NCBI GenBank assembly: GCA_043101605.1
Contig: JBICIG010000074.1
Span: 1-17,409, forward strand
Reading direction: 5' to 3'
Origin: JBICIG01 sp043101605
GTDB taxonomy: Bacteria > Planctomycetota > Phycisphaerae > Phycisphaerales > UBA1924
Length of the DNA stretch: 17,409 nucleotides
Shown here: in pieces, positions 7,426 to 15,140 of the stretch
Position numbering within the stretch: the first letter of the stretch is position 1
Layout: each line of letters begins with the position of its first letter
The notes under the pieces: generated by a model
Told to the model about the DNA's origin: nothing
What the model saw: the letters and a program-made list of their open reading frames with translations, nothing else
Databases searched by the model: none
Position numbers and translations under genes: made by a program

Positions 7426-7432
7426 ATGCGCG

Positions 7433-7906
7433 ATGCAGGCCGCGAGGACGGAGGCTGCCATGCTGCTGGAGCGGGTGCGGGATCGGGCCGCCGAGGCCGG
7501 GGTGTTCGGGGAGATCACGCTGGAAGGGTCGCGGCTGTCGTGCGCGGCGGCGGATTCGGCCGAGCCGGCGTTCTACCGCGTCGAGGTCGAGGACGGCGGG
7601 GTGTTTGTGAGCCTCGTGACGGCCGACCGCTGGCTGAGCGAATCGATCGAGTCGGAGTTGATGCACATGCGCGACTCGCTGGTGGAACTGCTCGACGAGG
7701 AGCTGGCCGAGCTGGGGTATGAAGGCCCGGAGATCGGGTTCAGCCACTACCGCTCGGAGGACCTGCTCTACACCTTCCGCTCGCCGGTGCCGGTGGACGG
7801 GCCCGAGGCGCCGGGGGCGGCCGAGACGACGGCGCTGGTGCTGCTGGGGTACGAAGCGGTGTTCCGCGAACTGGGCGACATGTCCGGCGGCGGGGACGAG
7901 GACTGA
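7433..7906 (+). CDS. Small acidic cytoplasmic protein of unknown function
   Basis: Product of 157 aa, chosen from the ATG with a consensus GGAGG 7 nt upstream. There is no signal peptide or membrane segment. The N-terminal helix (AAMLLERVRDRAAEAG) leads into alternating strands (EITLEGSRLSCAA, FYRVEVEDGGVFVSLV), then a strongly acidic helical stretch (residues about 66-94, SESIESELMHMRDSLVELLDEE), a strand-like FSHYRSEDLLYTFRSPV, and a C-terminal helix ending GGGDED. The helix-strand-strand-helix layout recalls small secretion-chaperone-like or YbjN-like folds, but I see no motif that proves this. The glycosyltransferase gene begins 84 bp downstream on the same strand, so they may share a transcript. 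I do not recognise the protein. Confidence 0.8.
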   Translation: MQAARTEAAMLLERVRDRAAEAGVFGEITLEGSRLSCAAADSAEPAFYRVEVEDGGVFVSLVTADRWLSESIESELMHMRDSLVELLDEELAELGYEGPEIGFSHYRSEDLLYTFRSPVPVDGPEAPGAAETTALVLLGYEAVFRELGDMSGGGDED

Positions 7907-7990
7907 CCGGGGGGCCGGATCGTCGGGCGGGTGCCGGGGATCGGGCTGAGCGGGTGCTTTGGGCGGGCGTTCGGAAGGGCGGGATCAGCC

Positions 7991-9493
7991 GTGCGGATTC
8001 TGATGTTCGGGTGGGAGTTTCCGCCCTTCATTGCGGGCGGTCTGGGCACGGCGTGCTACGGGCTGACGCGCGCGCTGGATCGGCAGGGGCACGAGGTGAT
8101 CTTCGTGCTGCCCAAGCCGGTCGACGCGTCGACGAGTTCGCATGTGATCCTCAAGAGCCCGGCGTCGGTGGGGGAGATCTTCCGTCAGGGCGATCGCCCG
8201 AGCCTGGCGCGCGCGGTGCGTCGCGGGACGCGGGCGGCCGACCCGGCGGCGCGGGCGGAGTTGGCGCACGGCGAGGGCGTGGAGGTCGGCGGCGAGGAGG
8301 CGGATGAGCAGAGGCTGGAGCGCACGGAGTTCCGGACGCTCGCGTCTCCGATCACGAGCCCCTACCCGGGGTTCGGCGGGGCGTTGCCCGACGAGCGGCT
8401 GCGCGAGCGGGTCGAGGCGCTGGTCGAGCGGGCGCGCGGAGGGGACCGGACCGCGTCGGCCGAGCTTGGCTCGATGGGGATCGAGATCGATGTGCTCGGC
8501 GAGGTCGACGAGCGTGAGGTGACCGAGATTCTGGCGCACCTGGGCGGCGGCGGGGACGGGCACTACGGGACGGATCTGGTCGGCGATGCGCAGCGGTACG
8601 CGGCGCTGGCGGCGGTGCTGGCGCGGCATGAGCGTTTCGATGTGATCCATGCGCACGACTGGCTGACCTATCCGGCTGGGATCGCGGCGAGGGCGGTCAG
8701 CGGCAAGCCGCTGGTGGTGCATGTGCACGCGACGGAGTTCGACCGCTCGGGCTCGCATGTGAACCAGTCGGTGTACGAGATCGAGCGTGCGGGGATGCAC
8801 GCGGCGGACCGGGTGATCGCGGTGTCGATGCTGACGCGGTCGATCTGCGAGAAGCGGTACGGCGTGCCGAGCGACAAGATCGAGGTGGTCTACAACGGCG
8901 TGGAGCAGGAGGAGCGCCAGCCCGAGGAGGGGGCGCGGATCGCGTCGCAGGACAAGATCGTGCTGTTCCTGGGTCGGATCACGATGCAGAAGGGCCCGGA
9001 GTATTTCATCCGGGCCGCCAAGCGCGTGCTCGAGAAGATCGAGCATGTGAAGTTCGTGGTCGCGGGTTCGGGGGACATGGCGCTGCGGATGATCGAGGAG
9101 GCGGCGGCGCTGGGCATCGGGCACAAGGTGCTGTTCACGGGGTTCCTGCGCGGGAAGGATGTGGCGCGGGTGTTCCAGATGGCCGATTGCTATGTGATGC
9201 CGAGTGTGAGCGAGCCGTTCGGGATCGCGCCGCTGGAGGCGATGAGCCATGAGACACCGGTGATCATCTCGAAGCAGTCGGGCGTCGCGGAGGTGCTGAC
9301 GCACGCGCTGAAGGTGGACTTCTGGGACATCGACGAGATGGCGAACAAGATCGTGGCGGTGCTCAAGCACCCGCCGCTGAGCAACACGCTCAAGGAGCAC
9401 GGGACCTTCGAGCTTCGGAGGCTGACCTGGGACGGGGCGGCCGAGCGCTGCGGGCAGATCTATCGGCGGGCGATCGAATCGCTGGGCTCGTGA
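7991..9493 (+). CDS. GT4/GT5-like glycosyltransferase (glycogen/starch synthase type)
   Basis: Product of 500 aa with a GTG start at 7991, chosen because the family begins (M/V)RILMFGWEFPP. The N-terminal GT-B domain has FGWEFPPFIAGGLGTACYGL, where the GGLG loop binds the nucleotide sugar, and HAHDW at 220-224. The C-terminal GT-B domain has FLGRITMQKGPEYFI (R329, K334 for the diphosphate), and SEPFGIAPLEAMS with the E-x7-E pair E408/E416. These features support a retaining glycosyltransferase using ADP- or UDP-glucose or a similar donor, in the cytoplasm or at the membrane surface. Acceptor and product are not fixed by sequence: glycogen synthesis or a surface polysaccharide are both possible. 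Residues about 66-205 are a long, charged, Gly/Arg/Glu-rich segment between the two halves of the N-domain. Upstream GGAAGGG lies 11 nt before the GTG. A hairpin follows the gene. Confidence 0.92.
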   Translation: MRILMFGWEFPPFIAGGLGTACYGLTRALDRQGHEVIFVLPKPVDASTSSHVILKSPASVGEIFRQGDRPSLARAVRRGTRAADPAARAELAHGEGVEVGGEEADEQRLERTEFRTLASPITSPYPGFGGALPDERLRERVEALVERARGGDRTASAELGSMGIEIDVLGEVDEREVTEILAHLGGGGDGHYGTDLVGDAQRYAALAAVLARHERFDVIHAHDWLTYPAGIAARAVSGKPLVVHVHATEFDRSGSHVNQSVYEIERAGMHAADRVIAVSMLTRSICEKRYGVPSDKIEVVYNGVEQEERQPEEGARIASQDKIVLFLGRITMQKGPEYFIRAAKRVLEKIEHVKFVVAGSGDMALRMIEEAAALGIGHKVLFTGFLRGKDVARVFQMADCYVMPSVSEPFGIAPLEAMSHETPVIISKQSGVAEVLTHALKVDFWDIDEMANKIVAVLKHPPLSNTLKEHGTFELRRLTWDGAAERCGQIYRRAIESLGS

Positions 9494-9560
9494 CCGCCGG
9501 CGGCTCCGGCGCCGGGCTTGGGCGATCGAACATCGGTGCGACATGTCGGCGCATGAAGAA

Positions 9561-9584
9561 GGGCCCGGGCGAGAACCCGGGCCC
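9561..9584. terminator. GC hairpin between convergent genes
   Basis: Nine perfect base pairs (GGGCCCGGG with CCCGGGCCC) enclose a six-base loop. It is 67 nt after the glycosyltransferase stop and 32 nt after the stop of the convergent 88-aa gene. On the minus strand it is followed by TTCTTC, on the plus strand by only scattered T. It most likely serves both directions, better for the minus strand. Confidence 0.65.
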
Positions 9585-9616
9585 CGATCGATTCTGGTTG
9601 CGTCAGGCGGCTCGGA

Positions 9617-9883
9617 TCAGGCGCCGCCGGTGGTGATGTTGGGATTGTTCTTGAACTCGTTGGGGTCGGGCATGGGCTCCTGGAGGAGCTGCTCTTCCTC
9701 GGGGGTGTAGTTCTGGGGGGTGCTCACCCCGCCGGAGTCGATGACCCCGAAGTTCCAGGCGAGCAGGAGGGCGGCGGCGAGGAGAGCGGCGACGGCGATG
9801 CCGATCTTGATCATCGTCGGCTTGTCCATGTTTCCGCCTCCGCCGATCCCCATGTCGTGACGCGGTCCGGTTCGGTTGAGCAT
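9617..9883 (-). CDS. Small single-pass membrane protein
   Basis: Product of 88 aa from the ATG at 9883, which has AAGGAG at a 7-nt spacing. An internal ATG at 9853 (MGIGGGGNMDK) is an alternative but has no comparable site. Layout: short N-terminal stretch with GIGGGG, then one hydrophobic helix (residues about 26-43, KIGIAVAALLAAALLLAW), then an outside tail rich in Pro, Glu, Gln and Asn (TPEEEQLLQEPMPDPNEFKN) ending in GGA. The charges (Lys before the helix) suggest N-in, C-out. It follows the ABC-2 permease gene on the same strand after 204 bp and could be an accessory of that transporter, but that is context only. No family recognised. Confidence 0.78.
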   Translation of the reverse strand: MLNRTGPRHDMGIGGGGNMDKPTMIKIGIAVAALLAAALLLAWNFGVIDSGGVSTPQNYTPEEEQLLQEPMPDPNEFKNNPNITTGGA

Positions 9884-9890
9884 CGGTTGT

Positions 9891-9896
9891 CTCCTT
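9891..9896 (-). promoter_or_regulatory. Ribosome-binding site of the 88-aa membrane protein gene
   Basis: AAGGAG on the minus strand, 7 nt before the ATG at 9883. This is one of the best Shine-Dalgarno matches in the window and fixes the start against longer in-frame ATGs near 10084. Confidence 0.7.
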
Positions 9897-10087
9897 GCCC
9901 GTGTTCGGGCCACCGTCCATTGCCGCCGAGCGCCCGACCCGTCGAGGAGGCGGGGGTCCGCGGCGGGTTGTTTGCGATTTGAGCAATCCGCGGAGTCGCG
10001 GCGTTGCCCGCAGGGTCTTGCGTATCTCCATGGTAAGCACGACGCCCGGCCGAGTCTTCCCGGAGGGTGCGGTCCGGATAGCACGGG

Positions 10088-11452
10088 TCAGCCGACATCG
10101 CGGGTCTGGAAGAGCAGGACGCCCAGAGAGAGGAAGGCGACGATCATCGAGAGGGCGTACCCGGCGGTGAGGGTCAGGTGCGAGTTGGGGATGGTGCGGT
10201 TCTGGGTCACCGCGTCGATAAGCCAGAAGTGCTGGAGGTTGGGCGTGGCGGCCCAAGCGGCGAGGGGGATCGGGCGGATGCGGGTGGGGGTGCGGAAGAT
10301 GGCGTCCCCGGCCTGGGGCGGGCGGTCGATGCGGACGGGGTCGCGCCCGACCTGGCGGACGGTGAGCCGGAGACCGTCCACGGCGGTGACGATGATCGCG
10401 GGGTCGACCTCGTCGCCGATGAGGCTGTCGCGGCCGGCGGGGTTGCCTTCGAAGGGGGCGAAGGAGCGGACGGCGATGCCGATGCCGTTGGCGTTGGAGC
10501 CGTAGTAGAAGGAGTCGCCCGGCTCGAATTCCTCGGCGTCGCCGATGACGGGCCCGTCGAGGACGATGGTGTAGGTGGCGCCCTGGGCGGCGAAGCTGGG
10601 GTCGGTGGGATCGTCGGCGATGGCCTCGCGGACATACGCGACGGGCTTGTTGGCGAAGGCGGCGGTGCCGGTGAGCTGGTTGCTGACCAGCCCGAGGACG
10701 AAGACGCCGGCGCAGACGACGATGGTCATGACCTGGCCGAGGCGGGTGGAGACGGCGGTGGCGACGGCGGCGAGGACGAGGATCGCGAGGACGGTGGTGC
10801 CGCAGGCGAGGGTGATGCGGGGCATGAGGTCGGTGCCGAGGGGCTGCCAGGCCCATTCCTTGTTCAGTGCGAGGACGAGGACGAAAGCGATGGCGGTGAA
10901 GGGCAGGAGCAGGAGGGAGGCGGTCTGGGTGAAGGACCAGCCGTAGAAGAAGTTGCACCACGCACCGAGGAGAAAGGCGAGGGCGAAGGCGGAAGAGGAG
11001 AAGACGATGACGGGTCCGTCGAGGTCGTCGGCGGCGGTGCTCAGGACGCCGTGCCGGAGCGCCATGAGCAGGAAGAAGATCATGGTGATCGAGGCGATGA
11101 GGATTGCGGCCGAGACGCCCAGGTACTTCCCGATGACGACGGTGACGCGCGCGACGGGCTTGGAGACGATGGTCAGGGCGGTCTTGTTCTCGATTTCGCG
11201 GCTGATGGTGGCGGTGCAGATGAAGGCGGCGAGGACGGTGGCGCAGGCGAAGACGGTGGCGAGCCCGACTTCGAGGAGCATGCGGTTGTCGCCGATGACC
11301 TCGGAGGCGCCGCGGGTCTGCATGCTGAAGCCCGAGCTCCAGGTGACAAGGATGACCAGCACGCCGCAGAGAGCGGTGAGGAGGAAGAAGATGGGCTGTC
11401 GGAGCGCCTCGATGAAGGTGACGCGCGCGATGGTGAGGAGCTTGGTGCCCAT
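10088..11452 (-). CDS. ABC-2 type transporter permease
   Basis: Product of 454 aa. The N-terminus (TIARVTFIEALRQPIFFLLTALCGVL) followed by a second hydrophobic helix and the cytoplasmic loop ISREIENKTALTIVSKPVAR is the hallmark of ABC-2 permeases of the NosY/Gld-like group. About seven membrane helices fall in residues 20-285, then a large soluble domain of about 130 residues (roughly 287-420), then a last helix (AGYALSMIVAFLSLGVLLF). The soluble domain should face outside the cytoplasm. No ATPase gene adjoins it on this strand; the nearest is the partial one at 16870 on the other strand. It would work as a dimer or heterodimer with an ATP-binding partner, exporting an unknown substrate. GGGAG lies 11 nt before the ATG. 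It is divergent from the SPFH genes and precedes the 88-aa membrane protein. Confidence 0.88.
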   Translation of the reverse strand: MGTKLLTIARVTFIEALRQPIFFLLTALCGVLVILVTWSSGFSMQTRGASEVIGDNRMLLEVGLATVFACATVLAAFICTATISREIENKTALTIVSKPVARVTVVIGKYLGVSAAILIASITMIFFLLMALRHGVLSTAADDLDGPVIVFSSSAFALAFLLGAWCNFFYGWSFTQTASLLLLPFTAIAFVLVLALNKEWAWQPLGTDLMPRITLACGTTVLAILVLAAVATAVSTRLGQVMTIVVCAGVFVLGLVSNQLTGTAAFANKPVAYVREAIADDPTDPSFAAQGATYTIVLDGPVIGDAEEFEPGDSFYYGSNANGIGIAVRSFAPFEGNPAGRDSLIGDEVDPAIIVTAVDGLRLTVRQVGRDPVRIDRPPQAGDAIFRTPTRIRPIPLAAWAATPNLQHFWLIDAVTQNRTIPNSHLTLTAGYALSMIVAFLSLGVLLFQTRDVG

Positions 11453-11926
11453 GCGTGGGGAGTCTCCCGAGAGGGTTGGGGATGAGGGTGATTTTTACGC
11501 CCGGTTGCGAACTGGGGTTCAATCGGGGCGTACATCCGGGTGCGTTTCGCGTGCCGGGCTGGATTCGGCGGCGCGGTTCGGGGAATCCCGGGGCGGCGAT
11601 CGGGCGAGGTCCGGTCGGGCGTGCCGGGGCGTGTCCGGGGAGCCTTGATCCCCTGTTCCGGGGTTCGTCCGGGACGGTGGTCGGGCGTTCCGGGGCCCGG
11701 GCGGCGCGGCGGAGTTGGGTCGTCGGGGCGTGAAAGGTGGACAGAGCACCGGGGGAGGGCGAGAATCGTGCCCCCAGATGGAACGGACTCGGGGGGCCTG
11801 CCCGGGCCGGTTTCAGTCCTCTGAAGCCCATTCGGGCGATGGCGGGGCGCCCGTCTCGGCGTCCGGGATCACGCGAAGAGCAATGCGGGCGGCCCTGCGG
11901 GGCCCTTGCGCGGGATGTTGCGACGC
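11453..11926. other. 474-bp divergent intergenic region without a convincing gene
   Basis: The region separates the minus-strand ABC permease from the plus-strand SPFH genes, so it should carry promoters for both. Short frames within it have no ribosome sites and read as low-complexity Arg/Gly/Pro. Between 11588 and 11695 the hexamer CCGGGG occurs five times (starts 11588, 11624, 11635, 11658, 11690). A small inverted repeat TTCAG-TCCT-CTGAA lies at 11812-11825. An AT-rich patch on the permease side (TAAAAATC on the minus strand, near 11490) could be a -10 region. No sigma-70 promoter can be called with confidence. Confidence 0.5.
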
Positions 11927-14056
11927 ATGAAGGCTGATTATCTCAGTTACCGCCGCGCGACCAATGTCAGCATCCTCGGGATGGTGCTGCAGGGGCTGCT
12001 CGCGGGTCTGATGTTCGCGTACGCGTTTCTGAACCGCGACCACGCGGCGATGACCGCGACGATCTACATCTCGATCGGGCTGCTGGCGTGGCTGACGCTG
12101 GCGATTCTGTTCGACCAGCATCGGCGTGAGCGGATCGAGGCGTTCGAGGCCGAGTCGCTGGGCGAGGCGTCGAGCGCGTCGGAGAGCGTGTTCGCCGAGT
12201 CGGCCGAGGAGACGCGGGTCGCGGCGCGGCGTCTGCAGGGCATGTACAAGTTCTTCGCCCCGATCATGAGCCTGGTGCTCGGCGGGCTGATGGTGGGCGT
12301 GGGGATCGCCCGGTTCTCGAGCGGGCAGCAGCTGCTCTCACCGGATTCCTACCAGAGCCCCGACGACCACGGGTTTGCGCTGCTTGTGTCGCTGGCGGCG
12401 GCGGCGTCGTTCGTGTTCGCCCGGTTCGTTTCGGGCATGGGCAAGCAGCGGGTGTGGCAGAACCTCGGCGCGGGCGCGTCGACGGTTGTCGGGGCGGCGG
12501 TCTTCGGGCTGCTGCTGGCGATCGGGCAGTTCCTCGACATCGCCGGTTCGGACGCGTTCCTGCGGTATCTGCAGGTGGTGCTGCCGGTGATCATGATCGC
12601 CCAGGGCGCCGAGATCTTCCTGAACTTCCTTCTGGAGATCTACCGCCCGAGGTCCAAGGGCGAGCTGCCCCGCGTGGCGTTCGAGTCGCGGGTGATGGGC
12701 TTCCTGGCGGCGCCGGACCGCGTGGCGGCGTCGATCGGGGAGGCGATCAACTACCAGTTCGGCTCGGATGTGAGCTCGAGCTGGGCGTACAAGCTTTTGA
12801 GCCGGTGGTCGGGCGTGCTGCTGATGGTGGCGCTGGTGGTTGGCTGGCTGATGACCTCGTTCGCGGTGGTGCAGCCGCACCAGCGCGGCGTGATGCTGCG
12901 GTTCGGACGGATCATCGACGGGGATGTGGGGCCGGGGTTCCACTTCAAGGCGCCGTGGCCGATCGACCGGATCGTGTCGCCCGAGTTCATCGAGACCGAC
13001 CAGCGCGGGCGGGTGATCGGGCGGACGAGGACGGCGACGGGGGTTCGGGTGCTGCAGCTGGGGACGGCGCCCCCGTCCCGGCCGGGCCCGATTCTGTGGA
13101 CCAACGAGCACGCGGCCGAAGAGTTCTTCTCGATCGTGCACGCGGGCGCGGCGGCGCGGTCGGCGGGCGAGCTGACGGCCGGCAGCGGCGAGGCGGAGAA
13201 CGACCTGTCGCTGGTGGCGGTCGAGGTCCCGGTGCACTTTGTGGTGCGTGATGTCGAGGCGTTCGAGCGTCTGGGGATGCCCGAGGACCGCGAGGACATG
13301 CTGCGGACGATCGGGCAGCGGACGGTGATGCAGTTCCTGTCGAATCGGAGTTCGGACGACCTGCTGGGATCGAACCGTGAGAAGCTGGCCGCCGAGCTTC
13401 AGGATCGGGTGCAGCAGGCGTTCGACGCGATGAACCCGGGCCCCGAGGGGGCGCTGGGTGCGGGCGTGGAGGTGCTGTTCGTGGGGGTGGTCAACCCGCA
13501 CCCGCCTAGGAAGGCGGCACGGTCGTTCGAGCAGGTGGTCGGGGCGCAGCAGAACGCCGAGTCGACGCTGGAGGCGGCGCGTGAGGACCGGATCGAGGTT
13601 CTGACGGCGGCGATCGGGGATGTGGAACTCGCGACGACGGTGATCGATCGGTTGGACGCGATCCAGGCGCTGCGTGACGAGCGTCAGCGGGCGCCCGAGG
13701 GCCCGGGGCGTGTGGAACTGGCGACGCGGATCGCCGATGCGTCGGCCGAGCTGGAGGCGCTTCTGGTGTCGGGAGCGGGCGAGGCCTCGAGCACGCTGTC
13801 GCGGGCGCGGGCGACGCGTTGGGAGCGTCACATGGCCGCCCGCGGTCGGGCCGATCGGTACGAGGGCCAATTGGTGGCGTTCGAGGCGCAGCCGCTGATC
13901 TACAAGTCGATCCGGTACTTCGATGCGCTGTCGGACCTGATGAAGGGTTCGCGGCTGTATGTGCTGAGCTCCGGGGTGAACAAGCGGCTGACGGTGAATC
14001 TCGAGGATGTGGAAACGGCCCAGAATGTGTTCAACCAGGGCGGCGAAGGTCAGTGA
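11927..14056 (+). CDS. Polytopic SPFH (band 7) protein with extra N-terminal membrane module
   Basis: Product of 709 aa from the ATG at 11927; ATG 11915 and TTG 11906 are in-frame alternatives and none has a clear ribosome site. Hydrophobic helices are visible at about 13-35, 45-62, 108-128, 149-168, 183-205, 213-236 and 294-313. The seventh is the normal SPFH anchor, followed at 314-345 by VVQPHQRGVMLRFGRI and GPGFHFKAPWPIDRI, the start of a band 7 domain. The domain runs to about 540 (AVEVPVHFVVRDVEAF, VLFVGVVNPHPPRKAARSF). A charged helical region (540-650) and a strand-rich end (RLYVLSS) follow, as in HflK. HflK relatives form membrane cages with HflC that control FtsH proteolysis. The six additional helices ahead of the anchor are not part of the standard HflK architecture. 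A loop at 380-428 in the band 7 domain is longer than usual. The HflC-like gene starts 43 bp on. Confidence 0.9.
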   Translation: MKADYLSYRRATNVSILGMVLQGLLAGLMFAYAFLNRDHAAMTATIYISIGLLAWLTLAILFDQHRRERIEAFEAESLGEASSASESVFAESAEETRVAARRLQGMYKFFAPIMSLVLGGLMVGVGIARFSSGQQLLSPDSYQSPDDHGFALLVSLAAAASFVFARFVSGMGKQRVWQNLGAGASTVVGAAVFGLLLAIGQFLDIAGSDAFLRYLQVVLPVIMIAQGAEIFLNFLLEIYRPRSKGELPRVAFESRVMGFLAAPDRVAASIGEAINYQFGSDVSSSWAYKLLSRWSGVLLMVALVVGWLMTSFAVVQPHQRGVMLRFGRIIDGDVGPGFHFKAPWPIDRIVSPEFIETDQRGRVIGRTRTATGVRVLQLGTAPPSRPGPILWTNEHAAEEFFSIVHAGAAARSAGELTAGSGEAENDLSLVAVEVPVHFVVRDVEAFERLGMPEDREDMLRTIGQRTVMQFLSNRSSDDLLGSNREKLAAELQDRVQQAFDAMNPGPEGALGAGVEVLFVGVVNPHPPRKAARSFEQVVGAQQNAESTLEAAREDRIEVLTAAIGDVELATTVIDRLDAIQALRDERQRAPEGPGRVELATRIADASAELEALLVSGAGEASSTLSRARATRWERHMAARGRADRYEGQLVAFEAQPLIYKSIRYFDALSDLMKGSRLYVLSSGVNKRLTVNLEDVETAQNVFNQGGEGQ

Positions 14057-14085
14057 TCCGATCCGGCGTGGCGCCGGGCGAACTT

Positions 14086-14090
14086 GAGGA
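14086..14090 (+). promoter_or_regulatory. Ribosome-binding site supporting a GTG start
   Basis: GAGGA stands 9 nt before the GTG at 14100. It supports this GTG as the start of the HflC-like gene. Confidence 0.6.
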
Positions 14091-14099
14091 ACCAGACAA

Positions 14100-15140
14100 G
14101 TGCGAGCCAAAGCAATCGTTCTGTGGACGCTGGTGGTGCTGTTCGTCGTCGCCATGCTGTCGTTCATGGTGACCTACTCGGTGCGTTTCACCGAGGCGGC
14201 GGTCGTGACGACCTTCGGGAAGGCGGCCGAGGGGACCGAGGCGAAGAAGCCCGGGCTGCACTTCAAGCTGCCTTACCCGTTCCAGTCGGTGACGAAGTAC
14301 GACACGCGGCTGCAGATCGTCAAGACGCGAGGCGAGACGCAGCAGACCAGCGACGACAAGACGATCATCGTCGAGGCGTACTGCCTGTGGCGTGTGAGCG
14401 ACCCGCTGAAGTTCTTCACGCGGTTCGGGAACGCGGGCGAACGGGCCGAGGAGCACTTCGGGCAGGCCGAGGACCAGCTCCGCGGGCGTCTGCGCGGGGC
14501 GCTGACGCTGACGGGTCGGTACGAGCTGAGCGATCTGTTCGGCAAGGACGGGTCGAAGCTGCCCGAACTCGAGCGGGCGATGATGACGCGGCTGCAGGGC
14601 GGCGATGGGGACACCGCGCCGGGCGAGGCGCAGGCGAACGCGTCGCTGGACGGGCTGGGGATCGAGGTGGTCGAGGTGGGCATCAGCCGGGTGCTGCTGG
14701 CCAACGAGATCACCGAGCGGGTGATCGAGCGGATGATCGCCAACCGGAACCGGCTGGTGCGTGAGATCGAGAGCCGGGGTCAGGCCGAGGCCGAGTCGAT
14801 CCGCTCGAACGCCGAGGCGAACGCCCAGCGGATCATCGCGTTCGCCGAGCAGCGTGCCAACGAGATCATGGCCAAGGGCGACCGCGAGGCGGCGCAGTAC
14901 ATCGCGGCGATGAAGGACAACCCGGAACTGGCGATCTTCCTGAAGAACCTGGACATGATGCGCAACGCGCTGGCCAAGCAGACCACGCTGGTGTTCGCGA
15001 CCGACACGCCGGGGTTCGGGCTTATCGAGCCGACGGCGCTCGACGGGCTGGGCGATCGCGAGGTGCCGGTGGACAACCTGGTCGAGCGGCTCGGCGGCGG
15101 GCGTGAGCCGGTCGCGGCGGGCTCGGGGGGGCAGCGATGA
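14100..15140 (+). CDS. HflC-like SPFH (band 7) protein
   Basis: Product of 346 aa, near the length of bacterial HflC. The GTG start is supported by GAGGA 9 nt upstream and by the position of the single membrane helix (about residues 6-25, IVLWTLVVLFVVAMLSFMV). The band 7 domain follows: FTEAAVVTTFGKA, GLHFKLPYPFQSVTKYDTRLQ, DDKTIIVEAYCLWRVSDPLKF and EVVEVGISRVLLANEITE. The long C-terminal helix VIERMIANRNRLVREIESRG with repeated Ala/Glu/Arg (to about 270), then NPELAIFLKNLDMMRNAL and TTLVFATDTPGF, matches HflC closely. The known role is to pair with HflK in a membrane cage around FtsH and moderate its proteolysis. Here it lies between two HflK-like genes: 43 bp after one and overlapping the next by ATGA, implying translational coupling. 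It carries no long inserted helical segment, unlike its neighbours. No ftsH gene is in the window. Confidence 0.92.
   Translation: MRAKAIVLWTLVVLFVVAMLSFMVTYSVRFTEAAVVTTFGKAAEGTEAKKPGLHFKLPYPFQSVTKYDTRLQIVKTRGETQQTSDDKTIIVEAYCLWRVSDPLKFFTRFGNAGERAEEHFGQAEDQLRGRLRGALTLTGRYELSDLFGKDGSKLPELERAMMTRLQGGDGDTAPGEAQANASLDGLGIEVVEVGISRVLLANEITERVIERMIANRNRLVREIESRGQAEAESIRSNAEANAQRIIAFAEQRANEIMAKGDREAAQYIAAMKDNPELAIFLKNLDMMRNALAKQTTLVFATDTPGFGLIEPTALDGLGDREVPVDNLVERLGGGREPVAAGSGGQR

Noticed and set aside
9884..10087. A small minus-strand peptide starting MEIRKTLRATPRLRG in the gap after the permease
   Set aside because: No ribosome site, and the frame continues as Arg-rich sequence through the well-supported 88-aa gene in a different frame.
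9603..11831. A 742-codon minus-strand frame overlapping the permease and the 88-aa gene
   Set aside because: The translation is His/Arg/Pro-rich nonsense. The overlapping ABC-2 permease frame has clear membrane helices and family motifs.
12338..14167. A 609-codon minus-strand frame opposite the first SPFH gene
   Set aside because: Arg/His/Gln-rich with no domain; antisense shadow of a gene with clear SPFH motifs.
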